NCBI GenBank assembly: GCA_959602645.1
Contig: CAUGTZ010000018.1
Coordinates: 1-54,272, forward strand
Direction: 5' to 3'
DNA: 54,272 nt
Origin: an uncultured Collinsella sp.
GTDB lineage: Bacteria; Actinomycetota; Coriobacteriia; Coriobacteriales; Coriobacteriaceae
The notes below the pieces were generated by a model. That model was not told where the DNA came from. It made no database searches and saw only the letters and a program-made list of their open reading frames with translations. Positions 51,194 through 54,272 of this stretch are shown here, piece by piece; positions within the stretch are counted from its first letter, which is position 1, and every line of letters starts with the position of its first letter. A program made the translations under genes and the position numbers.

Positions 51194-51241
51194 AAACGCG
51201 GCTCGGGCAGCTTATTTTGGGATGGCGCTCGAGCCACGTTT
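51194..51241 (+). terminator. Hairpin after the amidohydrolase gene
   Basis: AAACG-C-GGCTCG pairs with CGAGCC-A-CGTTT over a 24-nt loop. A terminator role is likely from position, although there is no T-run beyond GTTTG. Confidence 0.5.
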
Positions 51242-51730
51242 GCGTTTCGGTGGGGATCCGCCATGAGCGTCCCTGCTCTGTTGGATTTGGGCGCGGGGTT
51301 GAGGTGCTGCTGCTCCGTGCGTTCAATTTGGACATCAGCAGTGCAACCTCATGTGTTTTGCATACTTCACATTACAGATTGCATAAAAAGGCCGGGATGT
51401 TCTTTCTGGCCCTGATGTACCCCCGCCTGGGCCGTGCAAAAAACGGAGTATTCAGCACCGCGAGCTCTGCCGGTGCCGCTGCGGCCGAGTAACGTTACGG
51501 AGATTGACGTCATTTTGTGCTCCGGTGCGGCGTGAGGCATGCCTTTCTGTCCTGACGGGGTTTGCCTGCCGACCAAAATCGCCGGCCGAAGGCGTCCTTG
51601 GGACCAATATGGTGTGTCCGGCACGTATGCAGCCGTCCTAGTCTGCTGAATACTCCCAAAAATGCACGGTGCTCCCCAGGGGACCCGTGCGCGCAGCGAA
51701 AACCATGCACATGTCGCTATCCGCATCGCC
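51242..51730. other. Long non-coding stretch upstream of groESL
   Basis: No convincing gene is seen in these 490 nt: the open frames lack ribosome sites and family resemblance. Two opposed copies of TGCAnnnnnnGGAGTATTCAGCA occur at 51435-51457 and, reversed, 51644-51666. The region could be a repeat cluster or a structured RNA. Confidence 0.5.
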
Positions 51731-51973
51731 ATTTTGCTGCACTGACTTTTCTGAATGCCGGGCCCGAATTAGTTAACCTGCCTCCCGTGTGGCTCCGGAG
51801 GGGCGGGGCATAAGGTTTATCGCGAGTTCCGCACGAGCCGAAGGCCACTTAATGTGGCCTTCGTGCGAGCAGGACTGCCCGAGCAGGAAACCTTATGCCC
51901 CGCCCCTCCGGAGCCACACGGGAGGCATCGCTAAGTTATCCCCCGGCATTCAGAAAATCTAAGTGCCAAAAAA
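51731..51973. repeat. Giant nested inverted repeat upstream of groES
   Basis: Outer arms TTTTCTGAATGCCGGG (51747-51762) and CCCGGCATTCAGAAAA (51942-51957), perfect, with outward continuation (GCACT / AGTGC). Inner arms 51781-51818 and 51888-51925 are a perfect 38-bp inverted repeat beginning CCTCCCGTGTGG. The centre holds GAAGGCCAC-TTAAT-GTGGCCTTC (51840-51862). The whole could fold into one cruciform of about 240 nt. Confidence 0.95.
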
Positions 51974-51996
51974 TAAGATTTTTTGACTCCGTGTTG

Positions 51997-52002
51997 TATA
52001 AC
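51997..52002 (+). promoter_or_regulatory. Candidate -10 element of groESL
   Basis: TATAAC, preceded by TTG, lies 93 nt before groES, just outside the giant palindrome. TTGACT occurs at 51983 but is too close for a -35. No CIRCE (TTAGCACTC) or HAIR-type repeat is visible. Confidence 0.35.
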
Positions 52003-52053
52003 CCGCCATTCGTGGGTACCATTCAACGCGTACGCAAACAAAAAGGGTTAATT

Positions 52054-52072
52054 CGCGTGGCATAACCACGCG
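52054..52072 (+). promoter_or_regulatory. Hairpin in the groES 5' leader
   Basis: CGCGTGG-CATAA-CCACGCG, a perfect 7-bp stem ending 9 nt before the AGGAGG ribosome site. It may stabilise the mRNA or affect translation. Confidence 0.55.
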
Positions 52073-52094
52073 GCCCAAAAAGGAGGAGACAAGC

Positions 52095-52388
52095 ATGTCG
52101 TCTTTGAAGCCGCTTGCAGATCGTGTTCTGGTCAAGCCCGACGAGGCCGAGCAGAAGACCGCTTCTGGTCTGTATATCGCCAGCAACGCCCAGGAGAAGC
52201 CGCAGCGCGGCACCATCGTTGCCGTTGGTGCCGGCAAGGTCAACGACAAGGGTGAGCGCATTCCCATGGACATCAAGGTCGGTGACGTTGTCATCTACGG
52301 TAAGTTCGGTGGCAACGAGGTCAAGGTCGACGGCGAGAAGTATCTGCTGATGCGCGCCGACGACATCTACGCTGTTGTCGAGGCCTAG
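52095..52388 (+). CDS. groES: Co-chaperonin GroES
   Basis: 97-residue co-chaperonin that caps GroEL. LKPLADRVLVKPDEAE and the mobile loop TASGLYIASNAQEKP are typical; the C-terminal DDIYAVVEA is canonical. AAGGAGGAG precedes the ATG. It is followed by groEL after 96 nt. Confidence 0.98.
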   Translation: MSSLKPLADRVLVKPDEAEQKTASGLYIASNAQEKPQRGTIVAVGAGKVNDKGERIPMDIKVGDVVIYGKFGGNEVKVDGEKYLLMRADDIYAVVEA

Positions 52389-52484
52389 TCTCGTCAGAAT
52401 CTCTGATTCGTCTTTGAACGCGCCCGCCGCATAGGACTCGGAAGCGGCGACGCGAGTCACGTTTCTTTTGGAGGATTACCTACC

Positions 52485-54122
52485 ATGGCAAAGAACATTA
52501 CGTTCAACACCGATGCCCGCGCTAAGCTCGCCAAGGGTGTCAACACTCTGGCCGACGCCGTTACCGTCACCATGGGCCCCAAGGGTCGCTACGTTGCTCT
52601 GCAGCGCACGTTTGGTGCCCCGACCATCACCAACGACGGCGTTTCCGTCGCCAAGGAGATTGAGCTCGAGGACAACATCGAGAACATGGGTGCCCAGCTG
52701 GTGAAGGAGGTCGCCACCAAGACCAACGACACCGTGGGTGACGGCACCACCACCGCAACCCTGCTCGCTCAAGCCATCGTCAACGACGGTCTGCGCAACG
52801 TCGCCGCTGGCGCCAACCCGCTGGCCATCCGTCGCGGCATCGACAAGGCCGTCAACGCCGCCGTCGCCGAGATGAAGAAGCAGGCCAAGCCGGTCGAGAC
52901 CAAGGAGCAGATTGCTTCCGTCGGTACCATCTCCGCCGGTGACCCCGAGGTCGGCGAGAAGATCGCCGAGGCCATGGAGGTCGTGGGCAAGGACGGCGTC
53001 ATCACCGTCGAGGATTCCCAGACGTTCGACATTACCATCGACACCGTCGAGGGCATGCAGTTCGACAAGGGCTACGTCTCCGCTTACTTCGTCACGGATA
53101 ACGACCGCATGGAGGCCGTGATGAAGGATCCGTACATCCTCATCACCGACCAGAAGATCTCCAGCGTCCAGGACATCATGCCTGTTCTCGAGGCTGTCCA
53201 GCGCGCTGGCCGTGGCCTGCTCATCATCGCTGAGGACATCGATGGCGAGGCTCTGCCGACCCTCGTCCTCAACAAGATCCGTGGCGCCCTCAACGTCTGC
53301 GCCGTCAAGGCCCCGGGCTACGGCGATCGCCGCAAGCGCATCTTGGAGGACATCGCCGTCCTCACCGGTGGCCAGGCTGCTCTGGACGAGCTGGGCGTGA
53401 AGGTCGCTGACATCACCGCCGATATGCTTGGTACCGCTAAGTCCGTCACTATCTCCAAGGACAACACCGTCGTCGTCGGCGGCGCTGGCTCCAAGGAGGC
53501 CATCGACGCCCGCATCGCTCAGATCAAGGGCGAGATGGAGAACACCACCTCTGACTTCGACCGTGAGAAGCTCCAGGAGCGCCTGGCCAAGCTCTCCGGT
53601 GGCGTTGCCGTCATCAAGGTCGGCGCTGCTACCGAGTCCGAGCTCAAGGAGATCAAGCACCGCGTCGAGGACGCCCTGCAGGCTACCCGTGCTGCTGTCG
53701 AGGAGGGCATTGTCGCCGGCGGCGGCGTCGCCTTCATGGACGCTGCTCCTGCGCTCGACGCCGTTGAGCTTGACGACCCCGAGGAGAAGATCGGCGTCGA
53801 CATCGTCAAGAAGGCTCTGACTGCTCCGGTCGCCACCATCGCCAAGAACGCAGGCTTTGAGGGCGCCGTCGTGGTCGACAAGGTTGCCGAGCTGCCCGCC
53901 GGCCAGGGTCTCAACTCTGCCAACGGCGAGTGGGGCGACATGATCGAGATGGGCGTCCTCGACCCCGTCAAGGTCAGCCGCGTCACCCTGCAGAACGCTG
54001 CTTCTGTCGCCAGCCTGATTCTTATCACCGAGGCTACCGTCTCCGATGTGCCCAAGAACACTCAGCTTGAGGACGCTATCGCTGCTGCTACCGCTGGTCA
54101 GCAGGGCGGCGGTATGTACTAA
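52485..54122 (+). CDS. groEL: Chaperonin GroEL
   Basis: 545-residue 60-kDa chaperonin forming the 14-mer folding chamber. GPKGRYV, the ATP-binding GDGTTTATLLA, and the C-terminal GGQQGGGMY tail are characteristic. GGAGG lies upstream. Codon use is strongly biased to C-ending codons, as expected for a highly expressed gene. Confidence 0.99.
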   Translation: MAKNITFNTDARAKLAKGVNTLADAVTVTMGPKGRYVALQRTFGAPTITNDGVSVAKEIELEDNIENMGAQLVKEVATKTNDTVGDGTTTATLLAQAIVNDGLRNVAAGANPLAIRRGIDKAVNAAVAEMKKQAKPVETKEQIASVGTISAGDPEVGEKIAEAMEVVGKDGVITVEDSQTFDITIDTVEGMQFDKGYVSAYFVTDNDRMEAVMKDPYILITDQKISSVQDIMPVLEAVQRAGRGLLIIAEDIDGEALPTLVLNKIRGALNVCAVKAPGYGDRRKRILEDIAVLTGGQAALDELGVKVADITADMLGTAKSVTISKDNTVVVGGAGSKEAIDARIAQIKGEMENTTSDFDREKLQERLAKLSGGVAVIKVGAATESELKEIKHRVEDALQATRAAVEEGIVAGGGVAFMDAAPALDAVELDDPEEKIGVDIVKKALTAPVATIAKNAGFEGAVVVDKVAELPAGQGLNSANGEWGDMIEMGVLDPVKVSRVTLQNAASVASLILITEATVSDVPKNTQLEDAIAAATAGQQGGGMY

Positions 54123-54169
54123 GGCCGACAAGGTCTAGAACTCCCACCGGGAATCCGGGGGCGTGACGG

Positions 54170-54272
54170 GGTCTTCTCTCCGGAACGTCCTCGGACATGC
54201 AAAGAGGCTCCGCATCGCGCTTCGCGCTGCGGAGCCTCTTTGCGTCCTGCGGAATGTTCCGGAGAGAAGACC
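54170..54272. repeat. Nested inverted repeat / terminator after groEL
   Basis: Inner stem GCAAAGAGGCTCCGCA-TCGCGC with GCGCTGCGGAGCCTCTTTGC (54199-54243) looks like the groESL terminator. Outer arms GGTCTTCTCTCCGGAAC (54170-54186) and GTTCCGGAGAGAAGACC (54256-54272) are a perfect 17-bp match that reaches the window edge, so the element may extend further. Confidence 0.92.

Noticed and set aside
51361..51492. Short ORF upstream of groES
   Set aside because: No ribosome site, no recognisable family, and part of it is a repeat motif.
51983..52002. TTGACT as a -35 box for groESL
   Set aside because: Only 8 nt separate it from TATAAC; standard spacing is 16-18 nt.
52476..54131. 551-codon open frame antisense to groEL
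   Set aside because: It is a mirror of biased groEL codons with no ribosome site or family resemblance.

Overview
The window looks like chromosomal DNA of a human-gut Coriobacteriia member, most likely Collinsella or a close relative. This is an inference from three things: high-GC coding bias, the gene content (AmaP/Asp23 envelope-stress genes, a fused two-activase acyl-CoA dehydratase activator, type III pantothenate kinase, an LPxTG-like anchored coiled-coil protein), and abundant hairpin repeats built around GGGACAGG. I see no rRNA or tRNA gene, insertion sequence, prophage or CRISPR array.

Layout. 0-3 kb: a D-2-hydroxyacid dehydrogenase, methionine aminopeptidase and a radical SAM protein, all minus strand. 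3.1-6.4 kb: an alpha/beta hydrolase, then a degenerate-GGDEF/receiver/HD-GYP protein followed by a stand-alone Hpt protein. 6.6-10.1 kb: a DUF2975 membrane protein, an HTH regulator and a three-gene ABC exporter that may share an operator motif. 10.2-14.5 kb: a class I glutamine-amidotransferase-like hydrolase and a polar amino-acid ABC importer. 14.5-14.95 kb: an array of three palindromes at 80-bp period. 14.9-20.5 kb: a DXS-family enzyme, an HD-domain protein, a CmpB-like membrane protein, then amt and a PII protein that lacks Tyr51. 20.6-24.4 kb: a TetR/MFS efflux pair with visible operators, a HAD phosphatase whose start lies in a perfect inverted repeat, and a second TetR gene. 24.4-29.2 kb: a 1593-residue acyl-CoA dehydratase activase. 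29.3-37.1 kb: a coupled leader ORF with a small membrane-anchored protein, a DUF389 protein carrying an EF-hand loop, a sortase-anchored coiled-coil/CAP protein with a G9 tract, and an OPT transporter. 37.3-46.3 kb: coaX, dCMP deaminase, a NifU-like protein, lgt, a large membrane protein, yebC, the AmaP-DUF2273-Asp23 operon and a YitT protein. 46.4-54.3 kb: a zinc-ribbon membrane protein, an M20 amidohydrolase, a YtcJ-like amidohydrolase, about 0.9 kb without a gene, and groES-groEL flanked by very large nested inverted repeats.

How genes work together. amt-glnK handle ammonium uptake. AmaP, DUF2273 and Asp23 form a membrane-anchored envelope-stress complex. The amino-acid importer is one unit, with a hairpin after the binding-protein gene that probably lowers expression of the membrane and ATPase subunits. 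lgt and the lipobox of the binding protein reflect the same lipoprotein pathway.

The most notable observation is the G9 homopolymer just after the signal peptide of the anchored surface protein: a one-base loss or gain leads to a stop within a few codons, which is the layout of a phase-variable on/off switch. The palindromic repeat families, several of which touch stop codons, and the giant hairpins around groESL are also not explained by ordinary gene annotation.
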